From Gnetum montanum (lineage: Eukaryota > Streptophyta > Gnetopsida > Gnetales > Gnetaceae): a stretch of DNA of 30,082 nucleotides. Position numbers and translations under genes: made by a program. The stretch covers positions 466,844 through 496,925 of the forward strand of contig MNCI01021413.1 in NCBI GenBank assembly GCA_015680685.1, in the 5' to 3' direction. Positions 20,247 to 30,082 of the stretch are shown here, piece after piece; the first letter of the stretch is position 1; each line of letters starts with the position of its first letter. Below the pieces are notes generated by a model that was not told the origin of the DNA, did not search any database, and saw only the letters and a list, made by a program, of their open reading frames with translations.

Positions 20247-21227
20247 ATGTTGAAATTCAGAATGTTGTTGCTGGTGGTGGCAGTTCTAGTTGTCTCCGTG
20301 GCTGCACTGCTATATCAGTTTTTAAGATATGCACTCTCTCCTTCATCCAACTATTCTTCTTCTTCTTCTGCTGCTGTTCATGCTTTGGTGTCTGTAATAA
20401 GGCCTGGCTATGCTTTCTTGCTTGTCAATTTCATTGTCATTGTGCTGCTGAAATTCCCCTCCGCCTTGTCTGGAAAGTCCCAGGAGCAGGAAATTCACAG
20501 CTGCTGTCAAATTCAGTATTTTCAGAGAAATCAGGAAACAAGTCATATCCACAGAGTTGTTGCAGCCAATCTTCCTTTCCTTGATGAAACACAGGGACTG
20601 GAAGTGGATGAGGAGGAAGAAGAGGCAGATTTTTCCTACCCTGCAATGTCTTTTGGAACGCAACAGGAACCAAAAGTTCAGGAAGTGCAGGATTCTAGTT
20701 GTTCTGTAATTTCTTTTGGGATGAAGCAGGAAGAGGAACAAATCAACGTGGAAGAGCATGATTCTTGTTATTTTGTAATTCCGTATAGCAGGAAACAGGA
20801 GAAGAAAGGAACTACAGAGGAAAAACATGATTCCCGTTATTCCGCAAGCTGCTGTAACATGGAAGAGGAGAAAATTACAGAGTTAGACTGCATCAAGCAT
20901 GAAGATGAGCATGAGCATGATTCATTGGAATCAATTTGGGCCAAGATTTCAGAGATCAACACATCTGAAATCAACACATCCAATCACAACAGCGAGCAAA
21001 AGAATCTGCAACTTCCTCCAATCATTCCTCCTTCCACAAAAACAAGGGCTGAAAAGAAGAACAAGAGAAACATCAAACGTCCAGCACCAATGCCACCAGC
21101 AACATCCGAGGATGATCTGAGAAACAAGGTAGAAGCCTTCATCTCGAAGTTCAATGCAGATATTCAGCTTGAGAAACAGCAATCATATTATAGATACATT
21201 GACATGCTTAACAGAGCAGCCTTCTGA
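20247..21227 (+). CDS. DUF4408/DUF761-type membrane-anchored acidic protein, copy 2
   Basis: Single-exon gene of 326 residues, a close paralogue of the gene at 9020-9985 with the same layout: two N-terminal hydrophobic segments, acidic middle with four D-S-x-Y/C...K-Q-E repeats, basic patch (KTRAEKKNKRNIKR) and DUF761 tail (EDDLRNKVEAFISKFNADIQ then LEKQQSYYRYIDMLNR). Differences are mostly substitutions plus small in-frame indels, including a five-residue tandem duplication (SEINTSEINTSN) absent from copy 1. That indels stay in frame and no stop has appeared suggests both copies are under selection. It lies downstream of the metacaspase in the same direction. The biochemical role is unknown; membrane anchoring is inferred from hydropathy by eye. 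Confidence 0.88.
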   Translation: MLKFRMLLLVVAVLVVSVAALLYQFLRYALSPSSNYSSSSSAAVHALVSVIRPGYAFLLVNFIVIVLLKFPSALSGKSQEQEIHSCCQIQYFQRNQETSHIHRVVAANLPFLDETQGLEVDEEEEEADFSYPAMSFGTQQEPKVQEVQDSSCSVISFGMKQEEEQINVEEHDSCYFVIPYSRKQEKKGTTEEKHDSRYSASCCNMEEEKITELDCIKHEDEHEHDSLESIWAKISEINTSEINTSNHNSEQKNLQLPPIIPPSTKTRAEKKNKRNIKRPAPMPPATSEDDLRNKVEAFISKFNADIQLEKQQSYYRYIDMLNRAAF

Positions 21228-21676
21228 TTCCTGCATCATCAAATCCAAAATCATGGTTGTAATCATCGTTGTTCCTATAAAATACTGATGGAGTGTGTAC
21301 ATTGTACTGTAATGTTGTGCCAGTGATCTGTGGAAAATTTTCTCTAGATAAATCTTGTATAATACTCACCTTAAAGTTTCTTCCCTCGGTTGCTTTGGAG
21401 GACCCCAAATGTAATTTTCCCTGCCTTGTAAAGCAAGGCATTTATTCATTAGTGTCATGTGCCATAATGATGTTTGTGTCACAGATATTTAGATTTTTTA
21501 TCTGCATTACTTTGGTGCCGGGCTCTCCTAGAAGCTCGCATGACCACCGATTCTCGGTTCCAGCCATGATTGTTGGTTGAAGAATTTGTTTTTATGGGTC
21601 CATATTGGAATAAACAGTCTGTCGTCGGTGACAAGAATTTTGTCAAGCTTTTGATTTGTCTAAATCAAATTGGCTG

Positions 21677-22671
21677 TTTCGTCCGAACGGCCGGTCCGGG
21701 ATAGAAAAGACATTTCGTAATAAAAGAAATTCTAGTTTCATTTATTGTATTTCGACAAGTAAATCTATTGACCAGATCGAACAGTAAACCAAAGCAGATA
21801 ATCATTGTTGGAGGAAATAAACATGAAATTTGTAAATGGTTAGTATTTATGGTTTCTTTACGTAAGGAAAGACGATGGCATTTCTAGATGGATATAATTC
21901 AAGGCTCCTTTTGGGTGAGTCCTTGATTTTGCTTTATTGCGAAAAGGTAGAGCTTAAGTTAACAAAGATCATGATACTTACATTTTATCTTAAAAATATG
22001 TGAACGCAATAGTTGCTGTAACTTGAATGCTAAACTTAGATATTTGCTGAAGCTATATTGCTAGTTCATGTTCTGTGAAATCGTAATTCCTCTCCGCCAG
22101 CGCTTTCAGACTGCAGGCTACCCCAGTTTCAGCAAGGAAAACGTGAATTGTTTTAAAATATCTGGTAAAATTGTTTTAAGCGTATCTTATAATTTCAAGA
22201 GATTAGTACCGATTATCTTTTTATTAATTTATAAATGGTTTTATAAAAAATACATGATGATTTAGAACCTCGATTATCCGTGATATAATATGAAATTAAA
22301 ACTGAAATGCTTTTTACTACTTTCAGATATAATATTAAGCATTTATAAATGATAATTATTAGTAAGCATTTTTCCGAATATTATTATTTGTTCAAATTAT
22401 GATATTTTTATGAAATAAAAGGATAATTAAATTTATAAATTTATTCAATAAGATTTTGAAGGAAAGGAAAATGTTATTTGTTTCAAGGAGAAGCATTGTA
22501 GGGCTGATCGATTGGAATTAAGCTTATGAATATTACCCCAAGTAGAAGCCTGAATTTAATTTTTCTTCAAAATTCCAGCATATTGCTGGCCATGGCCATT
22601 GCCAAAACAGCGGCGAGCGAAATATCTTCCTTCCTATGGATTTCAGCCTTTCTCGCTAGAGGTTGCCAAAA
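21677..22671. other. AT-rich intergenic sequence, no gene seen
   Basis: I find no convincing coding sequence. A short GC-rich patch (CGAACGGCCGGTCCGGG near 21684-21700) stands out just past the end of the duplicated segment. The rest is AT-rich with poly(A/T) runs, for example at 22200-22450. Confidence 0.55.
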
Positions 22672-22908
22672 GCGATCGAGATCGATATGAGCCTTGTCGC
22701 ATCGCAAGAGGCTGCCTGAGCGGTAGAAATCGATATTGTTGTTTCTGCATCCCCAGAAGCCGCCCAAGCATTGAGAAACATGATAACACAAAATTTTAGA
22801 GCATATCCCTCGGAGTCGCTGGGAATCAATGAGCAACGACTAGCAAAGCATTTGAATTTTGATTTGCCCAATCCGAATGAATTTCAATCTGTTTTGCTTC
22901 AAATTTGA
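22672..22908 (+). pseudogene. ORF remnant with a 16-codon internal duplication
   Basis: A GC-richer island in AT-rich DNA has one plus-strand frame ending at TGA 22906-22908. It contains two adjacent 48-bp units, 22672-22719 (AIEIDMSLVASQEAA then TGA) and 22720-22767 (AVEIDIVVSASPEAAQ). They match closely as protein but less as DNA, with the first ending in a stop where the second has Gln. After the repeats it continues ALRNMITQNFRAYPSESLGI and ends NEFQSVLLQI. Repeat units that diverged more at silent sites than in protein suggest a formerly constrained coding region. I do not recognise the family. The in-frame TGA and lack of an upstream start argue that it is a fragment, or an exon of an undetected gene. 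Confidence 0.35.
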
Positions 22909-23839
22909 TACGAATATGCAGATCTCGGATTGTAGAGCATAGAATAGAGATTGAATGTTTCAATTCAGACTCGAGACAAATGAATGAAATCTGAGAAATT
23001 TGATCTTTAACATATGAAATGAGAATAAACTTTATGAAATAGCATCCTTAATTTGTCGATCTCATCAAATATGGTTCAATATCAATGATGAACTGAAATA
23101 TGCTTTAACATATGCAATGAAATTTAATCAAAATAATCATCAAAACATTCATAATAGAACATCAAATGAGATCAAATAAGAGCAATCTTCTCCTTATTCT
23201 TTAAGATACATTTCTTTCTTATTCTTCAATGACTTTTGATAATTTTGTTAGATGTAAGATTTGTAAGATTGTAAGATTATTGTGAGAGGAAAATGAGGGA
23301 ATTACAAGAGATTTCTTATTTGAAATTGAAATGGGGCATTTGGAAACTGAGAATTCTTGAGATCTTCATTTGAGAATTCTTGAGAGCTTCAATGCTCAAC
23401 AATAGGGATCCTCATAAGGATTGAGAGTGGAGTAAGATAGGAGAAAGAACAAAATGACAACATTGATGGTTGCTCGCTCTTCACTACTCCAACATTTGTT
23501 ACATGGAGGCTCCTGACCTCTATAGTTTGAGAGAGGTACTTGACCCCTCCTTCCCGTGAATTTTATTCCCCTCTTTTATGAGATTTGCTACCTAGACTTT
23601 GCTTGTCTAACTTTCTTTGAGAACAACTATGACTTCTAACAATGTGGACATGGAATATCCAAAATGACAACAATGATAAAATTTGGCATTGAGCTAAAAC
23701 TTGACACCATGAAGTTGCAGGAAAGAGTAACAAAACAAAGTACAAGAAAAGAGTCAACAGTACATGAAAATTAATTTGATTTTATGCCTAACAGCTTTGC
23801 CATGGAAATCATTTTTATGTTAATTAATAGAAAAAATTA
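22909..23839. other. AT-rich non-coding region
   Basis: No gene is visible. It is rich in GA/AT tracts with short local repeats such as GAGAATTCTTGAGA (near 23350-23385). I found no LTR ends or RNA gene. Confidence 0.5.
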
Positions 23840-26166
23840 CATGTAAAAAGAATAATCTGTATGTGATTTGATTTTACAACTTTGAGTTTGGAGTTTGCTA
23901 CATGGAGTTTCTATAGGGCATTTTTTCTATCAACAAACTCCTTCTTGTACATGGTGTACACAACAACTACTTGTTGCTCAAGTTTATTTATAGGCCACCC
24001 TATTGTCAACATGGCCAAATAAGCATACCGAAGGTTTGCTAACCCCATGCATTATGTGAGATCTTCTATCTACAAGTCCTTGTTTTTGATTTCACCCTGA
24101 TGGACATGGACAAGACTATTCAGGATGGGTTGCCAATTAGGAGTTTGAGTAGTGATGGAGCTAAGCTTAGCCTTGGCCATCTGGATTTCTTTCTCATTGA
24201 TTTGTTTATACCTACCCACTTGATCCCTAAAATGCTCTTTGAGTTTTTCATGTTTCTTGACCTTATTTTGCCACATGCTTATTTCAATTGTAGACTTTTG
24301 ACAAATTACGCAAACTTATTCCATTGACAAGTTCTTATTTTCTCAGGCCAATCTACTCATGTCCTGGTTGACTTTGATTAGTTGTTCTCGTAGTTGATGA
24401 ATGCTTTCTTCAAAAACATTTTTCTTTTTCTCCATGTCAGTCAACCTTGTGTTGTCAGCAGTAAGCTTTTTATTTTTATTTTCTTCTAATGCTATGAGGG
24501 CTTTGGCGTGGGCATAGGTTTGTGCTTTTGTAATTGAGGCATTCCACACTACCTTTTCCCTCTCCATCTCAACTGATGTTGTGGGAAATTAGTTGCCACA
24601 CATGATCTATTCTAAACTATTCAAGTTGGTCATGGTCTACAAATTGTGCAAGGTCCTTTCTTTTAGCTCTTAGTGCTACCAATTCTTCTTGTAGCCTCTG
24701 CACCTCATTCTCTACATGTTCCATCCTTGTTTTGACCATGACCAGCTTCCCTTTGATGGTAATTAGATCAGACTACACTACAGTGATATCACTCAAGATA
24801 TCAAATAGATTTTGCATGACCTAGCCCATTTGCAGTAGTCTGTCTAGCACATCTTCATGTTCTGTAGGATTCATCAAGGTACCAACTAACATTTAAGCAT
24901 CTCTTGCTCTGAAGATATCGATTGGTGGCATAACAGGAACATCGAATGACTTTTTGATATGATATGTGATGACCTCTGCTACTCCTGTTGCATCCTATAC
25001 TACATAACCACAACCATGGCACCTTCTCTAGCTTCAAGCATCACTTAGAATGATGCAGCATTTTTTGAAATCTATTGTGCCCAATCATCCTCTCCTCCTG
25101 TATGTAGTGACACTTGTCTGCTTGCAGGGTCTATGGAAATGGTGGGCTTGATTGAGCTTTCTTTAACTTTATAAAGATTGGCTCCTTTCCTTGTTCCCTA
25201 GCTAATAGTTTTTGCAATCTGTTGCAGATGGCTCATCGAAGGTCTATAGTCTTGTGGTAGTGGTGGTGGAGCTTGTTGTTATTGTTGTTCTCTACTAGGT
25301 GGCTGGTTGTTAGGTTCTACTTGTTGTTGTTGATGAGTAGCTAGAATGTTACTGGCAGGAGTCAAACTCATTGCTCCCTCAATTCTTGCTAGCTTTTCTA
25401 GTTGATCTTTCTTGCGAGGCATTGGCTTTAACATTTCTGCATAGAAAGCATTATGGGCTTTCCTCAAGACATCATTGGTGTAGCCTAAGATTCCTACTTG
25501 TTCATACTACTTTCTTATTAGGCAAGGGAATGGCAGTGTTGGTTTCCCCACCTTCTTCTCCTTAAACTGCCTTTGAATGTCTAGGAAGAGTAAATGAGCA
25601 ATGTTGGCGTTGCATTTTCCCACCAAGATTACACTTCCTCGAGCCACATAGGTTGAAATTTAATTGAGCCTTTTGGTTGGGAACAAGTGGTATGTCCCAA
25701 TCTTAAAATGGATCTTTTCTTCAGTAGTTATCTCACTGTAATATTTTTCTTCATTACTATAGGCTCTTTATAGCCACAATTTCTTTGCATTTGTATCAGA
25801 CTTTGTGAAAATTTGTGCCACATTAGCCCCCTCATTTGGGATATTCAAGGCTTTGGCAATTGCCTCTATTGAATAAGATACTGAAACCGCTTCTATTCTC
25901 ATTATAGCATCAACTTGCTTATTTTGCCAAAACTGATAAGTTTTTCCTAAATACCATTCATCATTGTTGGACAATGTAGGCCATAAGGGAGATGCTTGGA
26001 TTTGCATCCTCACTGCGTTTGGAGCAAATTCAATGAATGGTCCAAAGTTTAATTCCACAATGACTGTGGACATGATAGATTTTTCTTGGATGGCTTGTAG
26101 ACATTCATTGGACAACGTGAGACATTGCCCTTGTTCAGGTGCTAGTAGGACATCTACTTCTACTTA
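23840..26166 (-). pseudogene. Decayed long coding sequence: plant transposon-associated-like domain plus coiled coil
   Basis: One minus-strand frame is shared by open blocks at 26115-25768, 25467-25279, 24567-24343 and 24276-24070, joined by stretches that are clearly coding-like but contain stops; some parts have shifted frame. The N-terminal part (EWYLGKTYQFWQNKQVDAIM, IEAIAKALNIPNEGANV, then TYHLFPTKRLN and LPFPCLIRK.YEQVGI) follows the order of motifs in the 'putative plant transposon protein' domain (PF20167) as I know it: an N-terminal strand, an 'I..L.IP' block, a 'L.PT' block and a 'FP.LI..L....G' block. A Gln/Pro-rich linker (HQQQQVEPNNQPPSREQQ) and long Lys/Glu-rich heptad-like helices (about 24070-24750) follow. 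With around a dozen stops this is a pseudogene. Domain assignment is tentative. Confidence 0.5.
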
Positions 26167-28927
26167 TGCAGAGTGTTTAATAGCAAGAGTTTGTTGGTGG
26201 ATGCTGAAGGATTGAGCCTCCTACTCTGCATGTTCAACTTGGAGAGTTTGCTCTCCCATTTGGCCTCTCGTGTGGCCTATTGGCCTTTTGCCACCTTGTT
26301 GGAAAGGTCCTGTAACTATTGGTCTTTTCATGGCTATTTGCAATCAATAAGAATTTGGGATTATTAAAGTATTTTCTTAAATTCTTAACAGTTCATTACC
26401 CTTTTCGTACTTTTGGTTCGATCAAATTCTTATCTTATCATGATTACAAAGTTGGAAAAATTTCAAAAAGAAACCCCTAAGTATTATGTTCCTTACTATT
26501 ATGACCTTTTGTAATTATCATTTTTCCATTTATTGTACCCTTCTTTGGTTGATATGGTTATTTAGGAGAATTGGTTAAGTTCTTCAACTAAAATTTGGTC
26601 AGTTAGGTATAGCATTCTTATTATTCTCTTATACTTATCCTTGATAATGTCTTCTAAGCGTTAGAAAATTTTGACTCAAATATTCAAATGTACATGCACT
26701 AGATCCCCCCACAACTAAGTAGAACACTCTAGGGTCAACAAGGTTCAAGAGTCACAAAAATTAGAGCTATAATGAGGAATTTATCACTTTAGGGAGTTAG
26801 GTTGCCAAAGTTTAGAAAAACTGCAAAAACTCCTCTTGCTATGAAATGGCAGAATAAAAAATTTCTCTAACTCCCATGCATATATATACTATTTTTATAT
26901 GTGCAACATCATTGATATGACATTGTAGCTTCGACGTTGTAGGGCCTCATACATCATAGCTACAACATCATCGTTAGAAAATTTTGACTTTTGAGCAATT
27001 TTTAATGGAAAAAATGAGTCAGTTGGATAATATGGAAGACATAGAGACTGTCTAAAGGGTCATGGATTATAAATGATGCTTAGAATTCAAAAATTTGATT
27101 TTGAAAGTCTTAAGAAAGGAATTCAGGCAACAAACGTTTATGGAGTTGGTATGAGATGGATTGAAGATTCTGAATTGTTGGATAGGTTCTAGGATGGTAT
27201 GGGAAGTGTTTATTGAGTTTGCATTACTTTGAAAGGCAAAAGATGTTGTGGAATTTCTTTGTCAAGTATGAGATATAATAGTTATACAAGTGAGTCCTCC
27301 CCAAAGCAATCTTCAGCCCTTAGTGCCCTTGTATAACCACACTTAAAAGTGTCCATAGTCACTTAAGGAGTTGAATGTAAAACATACCTATCTAGCAAAA
27401 CACACATGTTAGTATCACTAGATTGGGAAAATGACATTATATTATATAGAACCATAAAGATATGATTAAATATATAGTGAGGTGGAACAAAGTGTAGAAG
27501 GAATTGCATAGATCGAGACATGAGGTGTCTTACCATAGACATAATAAATCCTCATGTGTAATTCGTGGTTAAAGTAATCATTAGCTTTTTTGTCCAAGAT
27601 TCAAATAAAGTCCAAATCATTTTCCAGTGACATCGCATTGTTTCATCCCCAGGGCTCACAACCATAGGACTACTAATGTTGCAAGGAGTATTACCACTTG
27701 GCATTGCTGTTCAAGAAAAGAGTTTATTAATAGCACACTTTTTAGTTTTTAGAGTTCTGAGAAGCTACCTACCTATAGGCATGGGTAATATGTCTTTCCA
27801 ATGACATGGTAAGGCAACACTTATTGTACTCTTACTTTCATTTTTTTTGTTAGAACTCAAGAGAATAATATATCCTTGACAACAGGATAGAGCTTACAAC
27901 AATAATCCTAGAAAATCCACAAGTTTCCTTGATGTCACATCCTTTTCATTCACACTTGGTTCTTCACTCTTTGGTCCAAGCATAATGATCATAGGTTTAT
28001 TCTTAGTTTTATTGTGAAAAGAATGTCATTATGGCCATGGTAAGAACCTCTTATTGTTGGAATGGGTAGATGGATGTTGTGATCTCACTATATAGGAAAT
28101 CAGTCTTGTATGATTTGAAAATATAGGGAAATCCTCACCTTATTGGGACTACATCTTGCCTTATTCTGTGCATTTTATTGAAATATTAACAAAAATATGT
28201 ACAAGACAAATGATGCAATTCATAGAAAAAAATGGAAAATGGAAAAAGGATTTGAAAAATATCTAAGAATAGAAAATGATTAAGAAATGAAAAAGTTTAA
28301 AAGAATGACAAGATATTAAAGAATATGAAAAATTGGTAAGAAATCTAAAAAAGATAATAAAAAATTGTAAAACAAAAAGTTGAAAAGTACTTATTAATTC
28401 CTAAATCAAGATAGAGCGTCTCCCCCACAACTGAACTCATGGGTGAGTGTTCGAAAAATGGACTGTTGGTCCCCTAGATCATACACTCTAAGTTTCTCAT
28501 TTACCATCCTTAGTGATTTAGTTTTTCAATTATTATTCCATGTAATCTTGATGGTAATTAAACTTTAATTGTATGAGCATATATGTCCTATTGAACTAGA
28601 TGGTCTTGCCCTCTCAAAAGGTCCAACTATACTTTCTCGTTCATTCTTAATTCACATTTTAAGCCTCCATTTCCATTATCTATTGGTGTATGATTACGGT
28701 TGATGATATCCTTTTGTGAGTTCTTAGTTTGGATCATTTTCTTAAGGTAAGAGTTAATAAGTGGGTCATATGTTTCCATGCATGTTTTGGACAGTTTTAC
28801 ATTCTTAGTTTTTAGCTACTAAGTGTCTTTTAGTTTAACAAATCTTATTTCTTTTTTGTACAAACACTTATTTCTCCCATTTGTTATGGGCTAATATAAG
28901 GATTGTGTTGACATTATGAAGTTTTGG
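26167..28927. other. AT-rich repeat-derived DNA without recognisable genes
   Basis: No ORF of note. Two polypurine tracts on the minus strand share AGTTGTGGGGG (26701-26717 and 28411-28433) and could be retroelement polypurine tracts. A TATATATAC run occurs near 26880-26890. The stretch about 28200-28400 is extremely A-rich. From about 28440 to 28927, downstream of the protease relic, the minus strand has only short frames with many stops; it may be eroded element sequence, but I cannot match it to RT. Confidence 0.4.
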
Positions 28928-29400
28928 TCAACAATTGCACCCTTTGTTATCATAAGTGATGCATGGAATTCTTTGTGTATGTATGGCTCCTTGTTCATCT
29001 TCCTTAGAGATTTCCACAAATAAATTTCTCATTCCTAACTTAGCATTTATTGTGCTAAGCCATGCTCTTTCCATAATTATAGGAAATTGTTTGTTATCAT
29101 TTTTCAAATTGATCTCTAAGAAATCTACTAGATAAGACCACCCATTGATGGTGGTCATCACATCTTCTATCTGTACCAAAGGAATGGTGACTGATTGATC
29201 TACAAGCTCTAACCTTATGTTGTAGTTTTTTAAGGATGGTAGGTTCCTTGTCTTGTATGTTTTTTGAGATATCAAATTTACTCCAGAACTTGAGTCCAAT
29301 AGAGCCTTACATGGTGAATTTCTAGCTACTTGTAAATAAATTAGAGGAATTCACGGATGAATTCTTTTCTTAGGAACTATCCCTAACTTTATCTAGCCTG
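28928..29400 (-). pseudogene. Second Athila-like element: protease relic
   Basis: The minus-strand translation is clearly homologous to the protease at 2915-3520: SGVNLISQKTYKTRNLPSLK here against SGVNLISQKLYKTWNLPPLK there, then NGWSYLVDFL and FPIIMERAWLSTINAKLGMR. The active site DSG has become DSS. Upstream, the aligned sequence has TGA in place of an Asp/Pro position (HP-stop-IPLIYLQ) and TAG in place of the Trp of DWIKVG. The similarity continues rightward to about 29400, where a tandem array starts. Downstream of the protease no RT motif is found, so the element is truncated or internally deleted. It cannot be active. Confidence 0.85.
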
Positions 29401-29404
29401 ATAC

Positions 29405-30082
29405 TATATCTCTAAGTATGATAGTTGTAAGTTTCTAATTTGGTTGTTGCGGAAGTATCATAAGTTTCTAAGTATGATAGCTCTTTCTGAACTTGTCCTA
29501 AAGAAAGGACATTTCTTAGATTTGCATTTAGTATTGCTAGTATGATCCTCTATCTGTATATTTATTACCCTAGTATATCTCTAAGTATGATAGTTGTAAG
29601 TTTCTAATTTGGTTGTTGCGGAAGTATCATAAGTTTCTAAGTATGATAGCTCTTTCTGAACTTGTCCTAAAGAAAGGACATTTCTTAGATTTGCATTTAG
29701 TATTGCTAGTATGATCCTCTATCTGTATATTTATTACCCTAGTATATCTCTAAGTATGATAGTTGTAAGTTTCTAATTTGGTTGTTGCGGAAGTATCATA
29801 AGTTTCTAAGTATGATAGCTCTTTCTGAACTTGTCCTAAAGAAAGGACATTTCTTAGATTTGCATTTAGTATTGCTAGTATGATCCTCTATCTGTATATT
29901 TATTACCCTAGTATATCTCTAAGTATGATAGTTGTAAGTTTCTAATTTGGTTGTTGCGGAAGTATCATAAGTTTCTAAGTATGATAGCTCTTTCTGAACT
30001 TGTCCTAAAGAAAGGACGTTTCTTAGATTTGCATTTAGTATTGCTAGTATGATCCTCTATCTGTATATTTATTACCCTAGTA
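29405..30082. repeat. 169-bp tandem array, four copies and continuing past the window
   Basis: Monomers start at 29405, 29574, 29743 and 29912, exactly 169 bp apart, and a fifth begins at 30081. The first three are identical by eye; the fourth differs by one base (A to G at 30018). Each monomer contains two partial subrepeats (CTCTAAGTATGATAG and TTCTAAGTATGATAG), an inverted pair TATCATA/TATGATA, and a hairpin TGTCCT-AAAGAA-AGGACA (29494-29511 in the first copy). The unit is near nucleosome-repeat and plant-satellite length. No long ORF is carried. The array abuts, and probably overlaps, the protease-proximal spacer of the retroelement relic. Confidence 0.95.

Larger units (their letters stand above)
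18688..21676 (+). repeat. Duplicated genomic segment, copy 2 (carries DUF761-type gene 2)
   Basis: Direct-orientation partner of 7206-10388, beginning about 270 bp after the metacaspase stop codon. The alignment covers the AT-rich upstream zone, the region with GTTAGCGTGGGTCAGGAG (near 19245-19262), the promoter, the gene and the 3' flank. Differences include absence of about 330 bp found in copy 1 (7463-7790), extra sequence around 19345-19435, and an extra tract near 21600-21640. Confidence 0.88.

Noticed and set aside
20343-20828. 161-residue ORF antisense to DUF761-type gene 2 (and a similar one opposite gene 1)
   Set aside because: It mirrors the acidic, GA-rich sense coding strand and gives a Phe/Leu-rich low-complexity product. 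Its presence in both copies follows from their sequence similarity.
21684-21700. GC-rich near-palindromic patch after the duplicated segment
   Set aside because: Too short and isolated to assign a role; no second copy seen in the window.
29405-30082. CRISPR-like array
   Set aside because: The 169-bp units are contiguous with no unique spacers, and the context is a plant nuclear genome.

Overview
This window looks like nuclear DNA from a seed plant. The evidence is a spliced type I metacaspase gene with plant-style GT-AG introns, a pair of plant-specific DUF761-type genes, Athila-like (Ty3/gypsy) retrotransposon sequence, and AT-rich intergenic DNA. A gymnosperm is possible given the repeat load, but nothing in the sequence proves it.

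Layout. (1) Positions 1-7205 hold most of one Athila-like LTR retrotransposon on the minus strand. Reading right to left, it has the 5' LTR (6165-7205), a tRNA-Asp primer binding site (6146-6163), gag, protease, reverse transcriptase/RNase H and integrase, which runs off the left edge. It carries nonsense codons and frameshifts, so it is not autonomous. (2) From 7206 to 21676 there is a gene neighbourhood containing two direct copies of a roughly 3 kb segment (about 7206-10388 and 18688-21676). Each copy carries one intact single-exon gene for a membrane-anchored, acidic, DUF761-tailed protein (9020-9985 and 20247-21227). Between them lies a five-exon type I metacaspase gene (12410-18414), whose third intron contains a SINE-like insertion with a 13-bp target-site duplication. 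(3) From 21677 to 30082 the DNA is decayed. It holds a short GC-richer ORF remnant with an internal 16-codon duplication (22672-22908), a long broken minus-strand coding sequence (about 23840-26166) that resembles a plant transposon-associated protein plus coiled coil, and AT-rich sequence with two polypurine tracts. It ends with a second, more eroded Athila-like protease fragment (28928-29400), abutted by a 169-bp tandem array (29405 to the window end).

How it fits together. The metacaspase and the DUF761-type genes are the only apparently functional genes. The duplicated segment begins exactly at the outer edge of the retrotransposon LTR, so the element probably inserted into the 5' part of copy 1, and more of the duplication may lie left of the window. 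The most unusual structure is inside the LTR: four hairpin-forming repeat units whose flanks are conserved while their stem arms change together, with loop sizes alternating 82, 24, 82 and 24 nt. The other notable item is the 169-bp array, which starts inside the retroelement's protease-proximal spacer and may be a young satellite derived from it.
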